A DNA stretch of 64,000 bases from assembly GCF_018128965.1 (NCBI RefSeq), contig NZ_JAAEDH010000023.1, positions 1-64,000 of the forward strand. Reading direction: 5' to 3'. The DNA is from Plastoroseomonas arctica. Lineage in GTDB: Bacteria > Pseudomonadota > Alphaproteobacteria > Acetobacterales > Acetobacteraceae. Position numbers and translations under genes: made by a program. A model generated the notes under the pieces. The model ran no database searches. It was not told the origin of the DNA and worked only from the letters and a program-made list of their open reading frames with translations. The first letter of the stretch is position 1; each line of letters starts with the position of its first letter. Of the stretch, positions 1-8,687 are shown in pieces.

Positions 1-2
1 CC

Positions 3-530
3 GGCCGCGAGGCGGCCGCCACGCGTGAGGCCGAGCGCGCCCAGGTGGTCGCCACCCGCGCGGCCGACCTGCCCGAGATGATCGCGCGGTTGCCCACCCC
101 ACCCCCGCGGGTCGAGCCGGTCGTTCTGCCGGCGCCGCCGCCCGTGGCCGGGCTCGGCGGGCTGCCGGTCGCGGGGCGCGTCAGCCGCGAATTCGGCGCG
201 CCGACTGATGCCGGCCCCGCACGCGGCCTGACCATCGCGGCGCCGCCCGGCGCCCGGGTGGTCGCACCCTGTGGCGGGCGTGTGGCCTTCGCTGGCGTTT
301 TCCGCAGCTATGGTCAGTTGCTGATCCTCGATTGCGGCGACGGGCTGCACGCAGTCCTGGCCGGTTTCGCCCGCCTCGATGCCACGACCGGTGATCGCGC
401 CGCGGCCGGCGAGCCCGTCGGGGTTCTCGGCGAGGGCGGGGGCTCGGCCGGCCGCGCGGCGCTCTACCTCGAGTTGCGGCGGAACGGGCAGGTGACCGAC
501 CCGCGTCCCTGGCTTGCCGCCCGCTCGTGA
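3..530 (+). CDS. EnvC-like murein hydrolase activator, C-terminal part (5' end outside window)
   Basis: The reading frame is open from the window edge, so this is the tail of a longer gene; the GTG at 45 is an internal codon. The first visible residues are Ala/Glu/Arg-rich, as in the coiled coil of EnvC-type proteins. A Pro-rich linker follows, then a C-terminal LytM/M23-like fold (from REFGAP to the end). Active M23 enzymes carry HxxxD and HxH zinc-binding motifs; here the matching stretches read ARGLTIA and LYLELR, so all the zinc ligands are gone. That is the pattern of EnvC/NlpD-type activators, which switch on periplasmic amidases at division and do not cut peptidoglycan themselves. The gene lies upstream of ctpA in the same direction, a common alphaproteobacterial arrangement. 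The role is inferred from family and context. Confidence 0.8.
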   Translation, partial: GREAAATREAERAQVVATRAADLPEMIARLPTPPPRVEPVVLPAPPPVAGLGGLPVAGRVSREFGAPTDAGPARGLTIAAPPGARVVAPCGGRVAFAGVFRSYGQLLILDCGDGLHAVLAGFARLDATTGDRAAAGEPVGVLGEGGGSAGRAALYLELRRNGQVTDPRPWLAARS

Positions 531-718
531 CGCTGGGCATCCCTCACGGAATTCCGCTGGCGGCCCATATGCTTGGCGGCGCCCATGCGCTGAGGTCCAA
601 GGCCGAGACGAAAGGTAACGCCCCCTGACGCGGCATCGCGTGCTTTGTTAGGACTCTGGCGTCTGATACGCTCTATTGTTGCAGTGCGGCCGTGTCCCGG
701 CCGCCGGAGAGGTCCCCG

Positions 719-2104
719 ATGGCGATGAAGAACAAGGTCCGTATGGTTGGCACCGTGGGCGCGGCCTTTGCCGCGGGCCTCGCGATCGGGCCCATGGTGG
801 CGGCCTGGGCGCAGGATGGCGGCCGTGCCGAAACCTACCGGTTGCTCAACCTGTTCGGCGACGTCTTCGAACGCGTGCGCGCCGAATACGTCGAACCGGT
901 TAACGACCGCGACGTTATCGAGAACGCGATCCAGGGCATGCTCGCCGGGCTGGATCCGCATTCGTCATACCTCAACCCGCGCAGCTTCCGCGACATGCAG
1001 GTGCAGACGCGCGGCGAGTTCGGCGGCCTCGGCATCGAGGTCACCCAGGAAAACGGCTACGTGAAGGTCATCTCGCCAATCGACGAGACGCCGGCGGCGC
1101 GCGCCGGGGTTCGGCCGGGCGACATCATCACCCACCTCAACGGCACCTCCACCCAGGGGCTGTCGCTGCAGGAAGCGGTCGACCAGATGCGTGGCGAGCG
1201 CGGCTCCACCATCCGCATCACCATCCGCCGCGAGGGCACCGACCGGCCGATCGAGCTCAGCATCACCCGCGAGGTGATTCGCCCGCAGGTCGCGCGCTTC
1301 CGCCTCGAAGGCAACGACATCGGCTATGTTCGCCTCGCCTCCTTCAACGAGCAGACCGAGACGGCGCTGCGTCGCGCGGTCGCCACGCTGCGTACCCAGT
1401 CGAACAACGGGCTGCGCGGCATCGTGCTCGATCTGCGCAACAACCCCGGCGGCCTGCTCGACCAGGCGGTCCAGGTCTCCGACGACTTCCTCGACCAGGG
1501 CGAGATCGTCTCGACCCGGTCGCGCCGGGCCGATGACGGACAGCGCTGGAACGCACGCTCGGGCGACATCGCGCAAGGGCTGCCGATGGTCGTGCTCATC
1601 AACCCCGGCTCGGCCTCGGCGTCCGAAATCGTCGCCGGCGCGCTGCAGGATCATCGCCGCGCCATCATCATGGGCGTGCGTTCCTTCGGCAAAGGCAGCG
1701 TGCAGACGGTGATGCCGATCCCCGGCAACGGCGCCATCCGGCTGACCACGGCGCGCTACTACACCCCGTCGGGCCGCTCCATCCAGGGCCTCGGGATCGA
1801 GCCCGACATCGAGGTGCTGAACACCCGCGAGACGCCGACCCCGGGTGCCGCGCGCGAGCGCGAGGCGGACCTCCGCCGCTCGCTGCGCAACGAGGGCACC
1901 GGCGCGCAGGCGCCCGCGCAGCCGCCGCTGCCGCCGCTCAACCTGCCGGCCAACATCACCGAGCGCGTTGTGCGCCTGCCCGCCGAGGGCGCGCCCGCCT
2001 TCGACCCGACCAAGCCGGAGACGGACAACCAGCTGCAGCAGGCGGTGACGTTGCTGCGCGCCGTGGCCGCCCTGCCGCCAGCGCAGCGCCGCGCCGCACG
2101 CTGA
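719..2104 (+). CDS. ctpA: Carboxy-terminal processing protease, S41 family (CtpA)
   Basis: Periplasmic S41 serine protease of 461 aa that trims or degrades envelope proteins from their C-termini. An N-terminal hydrophobic stretch (about residues 10-30) ending in AWAQ looks like a signal peptide or anchor. A PDZ domain follows (about 98-170, GLGIEV to the RITIRREG strand), then the S41 core. Within SASASEI the expected nucleophile is Ser300, and Lys325 of FGKGSVQT lies 25 residues on, the spacing of the Ser/Lys dyad in Prc. A Pro-rich tail closes the protein. The ATG at 719 is preferred over an upstream GTG at 692 because GGAGAGG lies just ahead of it (706-712). It sits between the EnvC-like gene and yibQ; in this family EnvC-type factors and Ctp proteases often act together on peptidoglycan hydrolases, but that link is inference here. 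Confidence 0.93.
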   Translation: MAMKNKVRMVGTVGAAFAAGLAIGPMVAAWAQDGGRAETYRLLNLFGDVFERVRAEYVEPVNDRDVIENAIQGMLAGLDPHSSYLNPRSFRDMQVQTRGEFGGLGIEVTQENGYVKVISPIDETPAARAGVRPGDIITHLNGTSTQGLSLQEAVDQMRGERGSTIRITIRREGTDRPIELSITREVIRPQVARFRLEGNDIGYVRLASFNEQTETALRRAVATLRTQSNNGLRGIVLDLRNNPGGLLDQAVQVSDDFLDQGEIVSTRSRRADDGQRWNARSGDIAQGLPMVVLINPGSASASEIVAGALQDHRRAIIMGVRSFGKGSVQTVMPIPGNGAIRLTTARYYTPSGRSIQGLGIEPDIEVLNTRETPTPGAAREREADLRRSLRNEGTGAQAPAQPPLPPLNLPANITERVVRLPAEGAPAFDPTKPETDNQLQQAVTLLRAVAALPPAQRRAAR

Positions 2105-2135
2105 CCGCCGGGGCCGCTGTGACACCGGCCCGGCG

Positions 2136-3224
2136 ATGAGGCTTCCCGGCTGGCGCGCGCTCGGGATCACCTGGGCGGTGCTGCTGGTGGTGGTTGGTGG
2201 CGGAGCCTACTGGCTGCATCGACTGGGGCCGTTGCCGGCGCGGGGCGAGGCGCGGGTCTTGGAACGGGTGGGCGAAACGCCGCGCGCAGAAGCGCCGCCC
2301 CTTGCGACGCAGCCTGCTGAACCGCCGACGGCAGCCCAACCTGCTCCATTGATACCGCCCGAACCACAGCCCGAGGCACCGGCCACGGCATCCGGCACTG
2401 CGCGCCCGACGACCGGGATCGATCCCGCGTTGACCGAGCCCGGCCGCCATGGCCCATTGCCGCGAATCTCCGCCGACGGCCGCACCCCAATACGCACCTA
2501 TGGCCGTCCGTTCGACCGGGCCGACACCCGCCCGCGCATTGCCATCATCGTCGGTGACTTCGGCCTGAACGCCTCGCACAGCGACGACGCGCTGCGCAGG
2601 CTTCCCGTCGCGGTCAGCCTCGCCATCACCCCCTATGGCTACGGGCTGCCAGCCTGGTCGGAACGCGCACGAGAGCGCGGCATGGAAACCCTGATCGCCA
2701 TCCCGATGGAGCCCGCCGGCTTTCCGATGAACGACCCGGGCGACCGCGCCCTGCTCACCTCCCTGTCGCTGCCGGAAAACCTCGACCGGCTGTCGTGGAC
2801 GCTGTCGCGCACCCAGGGCTATGCCGGCGCGATCGGCGCCATCGGCAACATGCGCGGCGAGCGCTTCGCGCAATCGGGCGAGGCCTTCTTGATGGTGCAG
2901 GACAGCCTGCAGGGGCGCGGCCTGCTCTACATCGACCCGCGCCCCGGTGCGCGGAACCCGGCCCGCGCCTGGGGCCGCGCCGTGGACCTGGTCATCGACG
3001 AACCGGCGACACGCGGCGAGATCGAGCGCCGCCTCACCGTACTCGAGGGCATCGCGCGTGAGCGCGGCAGCGCCCTGGGTCTCGCCGGCAGCCCGACGCC
3101 CGTGCTGGTGGAACGGCTGGCCGCCTGGGGCGAGACGCTCGCCGCCAAGGGGCTGGCGCTGGCGCCGGCCTCGATCCTCATCCGCCGCCCCGACGGCATC
3201 GTCAGCGAGAACCGCACCCCATGA
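2136..3224 (+). CDS. Divergent polysaccharide deacetylase family protein (YibQ-like)
   Basis: 362 aa. It has one N-terminal membrane segment (residues about 9-26), a low-complexity Pro/Ala/Glu linker (about 40-115), and a C-terminal domain starting near PRIAIIVGDFG that matches the divergent polysaccharide deacetylase (DUF610/YibQ) family, a TIM-barrel-like fold usually found beside EnvC. The domain is expected in the periplasm; its substrate is unknown in the family. There is no clear Shine-Dalgarno. Instead a 7-bp stem (2106-2112 with 2129-2135) ends directly before the ATG and could hold translation down. The stop overlaps the rppH start by 4 nt (ATGA), so the two are probably translationally coupled. 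Confidence 0.85.
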   Translation: MRLPGWRALGITWAVLLVVVGGGAYWLHRLGPLPARGEARVLERVGETPRAEAPPLATQPAEPPTAAQPAPLIPPEPQPEAPATASGTARPTTGIDPALTEPGRHGPLPRISADGRTPIRTYGRPFDRADTRPRIAIIVGDFGLNASHSDDALRRLPVAVSLAITPYGYGLPAWSERARERGMETLIAIPMEPAGFPMNDPGDRALLTSLSLPENLDRLSWTLSRTQGYAGAIGAIGNMRGERFAQSGEAFLMVQDSLQGRGLLYIDPRPGARNPARAWGRAVDLVIDEPATRGEIERRLTVLEGIARERGSALGLAGSPTPVLVERLAAWGETLAAKGLALAPASILIRRPDGIVSENRTP

Positions 3225-3697
3225 GCGACCTGCCCTACCGGCCCAATGTCGGCGCCGTGCTGTTCAACGCCGAGGGCCTGATCCTCGTCGCGCGGCGGGC
3301 CGACATGCCCAATGCCGAAGGCGCGCCGGGCGGGTGGCAATTGCCCCAGGGGGGCATGGACGAGGGCGAGGACCCGCGCACGGCGGTGCTGCGCGAGCTG
3401 GCCGAGGAAATCGGCACCGACCGCGCCGAGATCATCGCCGAGCACCCCGACTGGTTCACCTACGACCTGCCGCCCGAACTCATCGGCAAGGCGCTCAAGG
3501 GCAAGTATCGCGGACAGCGGCAGAAATGGTTCGCGCTGCGCTTCATGGGCGTGGATGCGGACATCCGGCTCGATCTCGACCCGCATCCGGAATTCGACGC
3601 CTGGCGCTGGGTTCCGCTGGCCGAGCTGCCGAGCCTCGCGGTGCCGTTCAAGCGCGCGATCTATGAGGCGCTGGCGCGGGATTTCGCGGGGCTTTAA
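3221..3697 (+). CDS. rppH: RNA pyrophosphohydrolase RppH (Nudix)
   Basis: 158 aa, the usual length. RppH removes pyrophosphate from the 5' end of triphosphorylated mRNA and so starts RNase E-dependent decay in the cytoplasm. The Nudix box is complete: GG followed by a REL-AEEIG helix (residues about 46-68). The protein opens with YRPNVGAVLFN and has the GWQLPQGG and RGQRQKWF segments typical of the RppH/IalA branch rather than generic Nudix enzymes. It is the last gene of the envC-ctpA-yibQ-rppH run and is followed at once by a strong terminator-like hairpin. Confidence 0.95.
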   Translation: MSDLPYRPNVGAVLFNAEGLILVARRADMPNAEGAPGGWQLPQGGMDEGEDPRTAVLRELAEEIGTDRAEIIAEHPDWFTYDLPPELIGKALKGKYRGQRQKWFALRFMGVDADIRLDLDPHPEFDAWRWVPLAELPSLAVPFKRAIYEALARDFAGL

Positions 3698-3745
3698 GCA
3701 AGGCTGGGGAAAGGAATTTCCCCAGACCCCATTCTTTTATTTTTG
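3698..3745 (+). terminator. Rho-independent terminator after rppH; member of a repeated post-stop element
   Basis: AAGCAAGGC lies on the rppH stop. It is followed by a perfect 9-bp stem, CTGGGGAAA (3704-3712) pairing with TTTCCCCAG (3717-3725) around a GGAA loop, and then a T-rich run ending in TTTTATTTTTG. The same T-rich 20-nt tail recurs after the gene ending at 8598. It lies between convergent genes and may stop transcription from rppH. Confidence 0.8.
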
Positions 3746-3778
3746 CTTACTGGTACCGGCTGAAGGCGCAGCGACGAG

Positions 3779-4849
3779 TCATTGGACCACCGCGAGTTGG
3801 CGGGGGTCCAACGCCAGCCAGACTGCGCCGCCGACGTCGTGCACATCGAGCGGCGGGGCGGCAACGCGCAGTCGCAGACCGCTTTCGGCCGGGCTCACCA
3901 CATAGTCCCAGCTTTCGCCAAGGTAGGTGCGCTCCAGGATGGTGCCCTGCATGACCGGGTGGCCGCTCGGCGCATCGGGCACGCCACGGTGCAGGCCGAT
4001 GCTCTGCGGGCGCACCGAGACCAGCGTGGGGCCAGGCGGCAACGCCTGCCCCGCCATGGAACTCGCCGGCAGCGAGAACCCGTCTGCGGCGAAGATGTCG
4101 TTGGCGACATTGCCCTCGATCAAATTGGTGCGGCCGATGAACCCGGCGACGAAGCGCGTGCGCGGGCGGGCATAGAGCAGGTGCGGCGCGTCGATCTGCT
4201 CGACCCGGCCGGCATGCATCACCGCGATGCGGTCGGACGTCGCCATCGCCTCGGCCTGGTCGTGGGTGACGTAGACGGTGGTGATGCGGAAGGCGTTGTG
4301 CAGCCGGCGGATCTCGAACCGCATCTCCTCGCGCAGGTTGGCGTCGAGGTTGGACAGCGGCTCGTCGAGCAGCAAAACCGCGGGCTTGATGACGATGGCG
4401 CGCGCGAGTGCGACGCGCTGCTGCTGCCCGCCGGAAAGCTCGGCCGGGTAGCGGCCGGCGAGGTGCGCCATCTGCACCGTCTCCAGCATCTCGGCGGTGC
4501 GGGCGCGTACCTCCGCGTTGGGCAGCTTGCGCAGCTTCAGCCCGAAGGCGACGTTCTCCTCGACCGTCATGTTCGGCCAGATGGCGTAGCTCTGGAAGAT
4601 CATCGACATGCCGCGCCGCTCCGGCGGCAGCACGGAATCAGGCGCCGAGATGATCGCGCCATCGAGCGCGATGGAGCCGCCATCGGGGGGCACGAACCCC
4701 GCGATCATGCGCAGCGTGGTTGTCTTTCCGCACCCCGAGGGGCCGAGCAGGGAGACGAACTCGCCCTCCTCGAGCGCGAGGTCGACGCCATCGACGACGG
4801 TGAGCGCGCCGTAGCGCTTGGTCAGATTGGACAGGATCAGCCGGGACAT
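3779..4849 (-). CDS. ABC transporter ATP-binding protein (iron/putrescine-type importer)
   Basis: 356 aa, the motor subunit of an import complex with the permease and binding protein encoded upstream. Walker A is GPSGCGKTT (residues 36-44), the Q-loop is at Gln86, the signature LSGGQ at 138-142 and Walker B LLLDE at 159-163. A C-terminal TOBE-like region (about 245-356) marks the CUT1/FbpC/PotA branch. The start (TGATG) overlaps the permease stop by one base, showing translational coupling. The reading frame stays open upstream of this ATG, but that stretch is a shadow of the permease gene. Fe(III) is the likely substrate from the binding protein; spermidine or thiamine-type substrates are not excluded. 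Confidence 0.93.
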   Translation of the reverse strand: MSRLILSNLTKRYGALTVVDGVDLALEEGEFVSLLGPSGCGKTTTLRMIAGFVPPDGGSIALDGAIISAPDSVLPPERRGMSMIFQSYAIWPNMTVEENVAFGLKLRKLPNAEVRARTAEMLETVQMAHLAGRYPAELSGGQQQRVALARAIVIKPAVLLLDEPLSNLDANLREEMRFEIRRLHNAFRITTVYVTHDQAEAMATSDRIAVMHAGRVEQIDAPHLLYARPRTRFVAGFIGRTNLIEGNVANDIFAADGFSLPASSMAGQALPPGPTLVSVRPQSIGLHRGVPDAPSGHPVMQGTILERTYLGESWDYVVSPAESGLRLRVAAPPLDVHDVGGAVWLALDPRQLAVVQ

Positions 4850-6597
4850 CAGGACCTTCTGAGCATGAAGTCCCGGCCCGCCAGCTTCATGCCGACGGCG
4901 ACGAAGACCATGGTGATGACGAGGAGGATGCCGCCAAACGCCGCCAGCACCTCGAAATTGCCGGCCTCGGAGAGGTCGTAGAGCAGCACGGACATGGTCC
5001 GCGTGCGGGGTCCCACGAGGAACACCGCGGCCGAAAGCTCGCGCGTGGCGACGATGAACACGATCAGCCAACCGCCCAGCAGTGCGCGCTTGACCAGCGG
5101 CGCGGTGACGAAGCGGATGGCCGTCATCCGCCCGCCGCCCAGGATGCGCACCGCCTCCTCCATCTCGGGGTGGACCGCGCGCATGGCGGCGCTGGCATTG
5201 GCAAAGGCGATGGGAAGAAAGCGCGCCGCGAAGGCCAGGATGATCAGCGCCGCAGTGCCGTACATCGCGAATGGTGGGGAGGCGTATGCGGCATAGAAGC
5301 CGATTGCCATGATGATGCCCGGGATGACGAAGGGCGCCATGGCGAGGAAGCCCAGCGCATCGGCAAAGCGCGAGAGCTTGCGCACCACCATGTAGGCGAC
5401 CAGCAGAGCGATGATCAGCGCGATGGTCGCCGCGGCCGCCGAGAACCAGATGGTGTTCCACACCGAGGTCAGCGCCATGTCGTGCTCGAACAGCAGGTGA
5501 TAATAATTCCGGAAGGTGAAGTTATCCACCGACAGCCCGCGCCCCCAGGCCTTCGCGAAGGAGGCCTGGACCAGCACCATCACCGGCAACATCACCGCGA
5601 ACAGCCCCACGCCGGCGCACCAGGCGAACATCACCCACCGCCAGGCGCCGAGCTTGATCTCCCGCCGTTCCCCGCCCTTGCCCGTCTGCGACACGAAGCC
5701 CTTGCGCGCGAGCAGCAGCTTCTGCGCGCCGATCATGGCGACCGTGATCAGCAGCAGCGGCATGGCATAGGCGGCCGCGACCTCCATCCGCACGGGGTGT
5801 TCGAAGAATTGCCACAGCTGCGTCGTCACCACGTTGATCCGTGCGGGGATGCCGATGATCGCCGGCGTGCCGAACAGCGCGATCGTCTCCAGGAAAACGA
5901 TGATGAAGCCGCCGAGGATGGCCGGCCCCGCGAGCGGCAGCGTCACCCGGCGCATCGTGGCAAAGGTGCCCGCGCCGAGGATATTGGCCGCGTCCTCCAT
6001 CTCCGATGAGATCAGGTCGAGCGCGGATTTCACGAACAGGAAGACAAGCGGAAAGGAATGCAGCGCGATCACGGTGGCGAGGCCGGAGAAGGTGTAGATG
6101 TTGACGATTGGATCCTCGGCACCCGTGACGGCGCGCCACAGCACGTTCAGGAACCCCGAATTAGGCCCCGCGAGCAGGATCCAGCCGATCGCGCCCAGGT
6201 ATGGCGGCAGGACGAAGGCCGCCATCACCATCGCCCAGCAGAACCCCTTCCCCGGCATGTCCGTGCGCGACACCGCCCAGGCCATCGGCACGGCGATCAG
6301 CGTCGCGATGGCCGCCGACAGCGCGCCGAGCTTGAGCGAATTGAACAGCGCTTCGAGATAGCGCGCGCGGCCATAGGCGGTCGCGTAGTTGTTCAGCGTG
6401 AAGGCGCCGTCGCGCGTTTCGACGCTCGCGATCATCAGCTTGATCAGCGGGAAGGCGACGAGGAACGCCAGTGCGAGAGCCAGCGCGATCCACAGCGCCA
6501 TGATCGGCTCGACATTGCGCAGGCGCGCCGCCCATCCGGTGCGCGCTGCGGCGGGTCGAGGCAGCGCCTGGTCCGATGCCACGCGATCAGACGCCAA
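4849..6597 (-). CDS. ABC transporter permease, fused two-domain (FbpB/AfuB-like)
   Basis: 582 aa with about 12 hydrophobic segments arranged as two homologous permease halves. Each half carries an EAA-type loop that contacts the ATPase: EMEDAANILGAGTFATMRRV in the first half and EMEEAVRILGGGRMTAIRFV in the second. This tandem arrangement is typical of FbpB/SfuB-type iron permeases. The gene is the middle one of a three-gene operon: its start overlaps the binding-protein stop by 11 nt and its stop overlaps the ATPase start by 1 nt. Confidence 0.93.
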   Translation of the reverse strand: MASDRVASDQALPRPAAARTGWAARLRNVEPIMALWIALALALAFLVAFPLIKLMIASVETRDGAFTLNNYATAYGRARYLEALFNSLKLGALSAAIATLIAVPMAWAVSRTDMPGKGFCWAMVMAAFVLPPYLGAIGWILLAGPNSGFLNVLWRAVTGAEDPIVNIYTFSGLATVIALHSFPLVFLFVKSALDLISSEMEDAANILGAGTFATMRRVTLPLAGPAILGGFIIVFLETIALFGTPAIIGIPARINVVTTQLWQFFEHPVRMEVAAAYAMPLLLITVAMIGAQKLLLARKGFVSQTGKGGERREIKLGAWRWVMFAWCAGVGLFAVMLPVMVLVQASFAKAWGRGLSVDNFTFRNYYHLLFEHDMALTSVWNTIWFSAAAATIALIIALLVAYMVVRKLSRFADALGFLAMAPFVIPGIIMAIGFYAAYASPPFAMYGTAALIILAFAARFLPIAFANASAAMRAVHPEMEEAVRILGGGRMTAIRFVTAPLVKRALLGGWLIVFIVATRELSAAVFLVGPRTRTMSVLLYDLSEAGNFEVLAAFGGILLVITMVFVAVGMKLAGRDFMLRRS

Positions 6598-7624
6598 AGG
6601 TGTCGCGCCAGAGCTCGCGCACCTCGGGCACGCCGCTCTCGGCCTCGGCCTGGGTCGGCGAGATCAGGCGGATCTCGCTCACGGCACGCATGCCTTCGGC
6701 CGGCGCCGTGTCCGGGTGGATCGGATCGCCGAACATCGGGCGGATGGCGTCCGACAAATACCGGCTGGTGGTGAATTCCATGAACAGCTTGGCCGCGTTC
6801 GGATGCGGCGCGTTGCGCGGAATCGCCGAGGGCGAGATGGTTGCGAGCACCCCCTCCTCCGGATAGATCAGCTTCAGCGGATTGCCGCGCGAAATCGACA
6901 GAGAAGTGGAGGAAGAAGGGACCGCGAGGCCGATGCCGCGTTCGCCCGCGTTGAGCGCGGTCACCGGGTCCAGCGACGACCGACCAATCATCGGCCGATT
7001 GCGTTCAAGCCGCGTAAAATAGTCCCAACCGTACATCTTGCGCATCTGCACCGCCCAGATGCCGATGGCGCCCGAGAAGCCCGGATGCCCGACCGCGATC
7101 TGGTTGCGGTATTTCGGATCCAGCGCGTCGGTCCACTTCTTCGGCGCATCGGCCTCGGGCACGCGGCGCGTGTTGTGCGCCATCAGGTACAGGCCCATGA
7201 AGCTCGTGTGGTAGTACCCATCCGGGTCGGCGCGGCGGAGGTCGGGGAACAGCCCCGCATCGTTCTCGGGCCGGTATTGCAGCAGCCGGTTCTCGCGCTT
7301 GAGCAGGCTGTAATGGCCGAAATCGGTGGAGCTGAAGACGTCGCATTGCGCGGCCCCCGCGCGCATGTCCTGGCTCAGCCGCTGGAACGCCACCTGCGAG
7401 GTCGAGCGCACCACGTTGCAGCGCACGCCCGGAAAGCGCGCGGTGAAAGCGCGGCCCACCGTCTCCGAATGCTCGGCGCTGTATTGGCCCGAGTACCAGG
7501 TGAGCTCGCCCTCGCGCCGCGCCGCTTCGTGCAGCGTGCGCTCATGCGCGGGCAGGTCCTGCGCGCGGGCCGCGAAGGGCAGCGCGGCGGCGAGGGCAGC
7601 GATGGTGCGGCGAGAGATGAGCAT
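6587..7624 (-). CDS. Extracellular solute-binding protein, iron(III)-type ABC importer
   Basis: 345 aa. The N-terminus MLISRRTIAALAAALPFAARAQ is a signal peptide with a twin-arginine-like SRR start and an ARAQ cleavage site. The mature protein begins a PBP type 2 fold with GELTWYSGQYS, resembling FbpA/AfuA-like binding proteins (SBP_bac_6 group). The ATG at 7624 is chosen over an upstream in-frame start because GGAG precedes it and the signal peptide then begins at residue 1. It is the first gene of the operon with the permease and ATPase, and is divergent from the sugar isomerase gene across 143 bp. The true ligand cannot be read from sequence. Confidence 0.88.
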   Translation of the reverse strand: MLISRRTIAALAAALPFAARAQDLPAHERTLHEAARREGELTWYSGQYSAEHSETVGRAFTARFPGVRCNVVRSTSQVAFQRLSQDMRAGAAQCDVFSSTDFGHYSLLKRENRLLQYRPENDAGLFPDLRRADPDGYYHTSFMGLYLMAHNTRRVPEADAPKKWTDALDPKYRNQIAVGHPGFSGAIGIWAVQMRKMYGWDYFTRLERNRPMIGRSSLDPVTALNAGERGIGLAVPSSSTSLSISRGNPLKLIYPEEGVLATISPSAIPRNAPHPNAAKLFMEFTTSRYLSDAIRPMFGDPIHPDTAPAEGMRAVSEIRLISPTQAEAESGVPEVRELWRDTFGV

Positions 7625-7767
7625 GATGGCCGTCTCCGTTTTCCCGGGGAGAGGGCACGCGTTCTGTGCCGGCTTCTGCGAGCCGCGCGTTTCCTTGTCC
7701 CTTGGCGCGAAGCTTGCCATGCGGGTGCCGGTCCGTAAACCTGGGCAAAACGCCAGGGAGGATCACC

Positions 7768-8598
7768 ATGTCGCTGTTGGACCGGATCGGGGTCGATATC
7801 GGCCGCAAGCTGAAGCTCGAGGATGCCATCGCCTGGGCCGCGGCCAACGGCGTGAAGCACATCGACATCCAGCTCGACACCGGGGCGAACAAGGTCACCA
7901 TGTTCGACGATGCTCGTTGCGCCGCCATCCGCGCGCAATGCGAAGCGACCGGCGTGCACGTCGCGCTGCACACGCTCTCCGCCGTCAACGTCGCCGAGTA
8001 TTCGCCCTTCCTGGCCGACGCCGTGGACAGCTACATGCGCGCCTATATCGAGGTGGCCCCAAAACTTGGCGCGCAGTGGATCGTGGTCCACGCCGGCTAC
8101 CACTTCACCGCCGACGTGCCCATGCGAATGGAAGCGGCGCGCGATCGTCTCAAGCGCATGGTCGCCCACGCCGAGCAGCACGGCGCGCTGCTGCTGCTGG
8201 AGAACCTGAACAAGGAACCGGCAAACGCGGAGGTCAACTACCTCGCGCATACGATGGAAGAATGGGCGTATTTCTACGACGCCATCGACAGCCCCGCCTT
8301 CGCGCTCTCCTTCACCGCCAACCACGCGCACCTGATGCCCGAAGGCGTGCCCGCCTGGATCGACGCCATCCCGCTGGCGCGCGTGCGCGAGGTGCGTCTC
8401 GCCGACTGCCGGCGCAATGGCGATGAGGAACACCTGGTGCTCGGCGCGGGCGATTTCGATTTTGGCGACATGTTCGCGCGGCTGGAGGGGAAGGGGTACC
8501 GCGGGGCCTATACCAACGCCTTCGGGACCCTGGAGGACATGCAGTCTGCGCGACATGCAATGGTGGAACTGGCGCGGGGGCGCGGCGTCGCGGCGTAG
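7768..8598 (+). CDS. Sugar phosphate isomerase/epimerase family protein (AP endonuclease 2-like TIM barrel)
   Basis: 276 aa with the xylose isomerase-like TIM-barrel pattern: LHTLSAVN, WIVVHAGYHF, LLLENLNKE and VREVRLADCRRNGDEEHLVLGAGDFDFG carry the His/Glu/Asp metal-site candidates. Such enzymes isomerise or epimerise sugars or related hydroxy-acids in the cytoplasm; the substrate is unknown. The ATG at 7768 has GGGAGG at 7757-7762; the frame stays open upstream but without a comparable ribosome-binding site. It is transcribed away from the iron transporter and ends in the repeated terminator-like element at 8605. Confidence 0.82.
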   Translation: MSLLDRIGVDIGRKLKLEDAIAWAAANGVKHIDIQLDTGANKVTMFDDARCAAIRAQCEATGVHVALHTLSAVNVAEYSPFLADAVDSYMRAYIEVAPKLGAQWIVVHAGYHFTADVPMRMEAARDRLKRMVAHAEQHGALLLLENLNKEPANAEVNYLAHTMEEWAYFYDAIDSPAFALSFTANHAHLMPEGVPAWIDAIPLARVREVRLADCRRNGDEEHLVLGAGDFDFGDMFARLEGKGYRGAYTNAFGTLEDMQSARHAMVELARGRGVAA

Positions 8599-8604
8599 AA
8601 GGAA

Positions 8605-8652
8605 GCAAGGCCGGGGAAAAGAATGTCCCCGGACCCCATTCTTTTATTTTTG
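8605..8652 (+). terminator. Rho-independent terminator, second copy of the 3698 element
   Basis: Starts with GCAAGGC seven bases after the isomerase stop. A 7-bp stem, CCGGGGA (8611-8617) with TCCCCGG (8626-8632), is followed by the same 20-nt T-rich tail seen at 3726-3745. The left arm and loop differ from the first copy while the hairpin is preserved, which suggests selection for structure. Confidence 0.78.
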
Positions 8653-8687
8653 TCTGGGGATGCGCGTTGCGCACGGTTGCATCGCCG

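Noticed and set aside
2106-2135. Stem before the yibQ start as a riboswitch
   Set aside because: Only 7 bp with a short loop in very GC-rich DNA; it may hinder translation but shows no known riboswitch pattern.
3779-5461. A 560-residue frame joining part of the permease region to the ABC ATPase
   Set aside because: The first 204 codons are out of frame with the permease and have no domain; the ATPase begins at 4849 with TGATG coupling.
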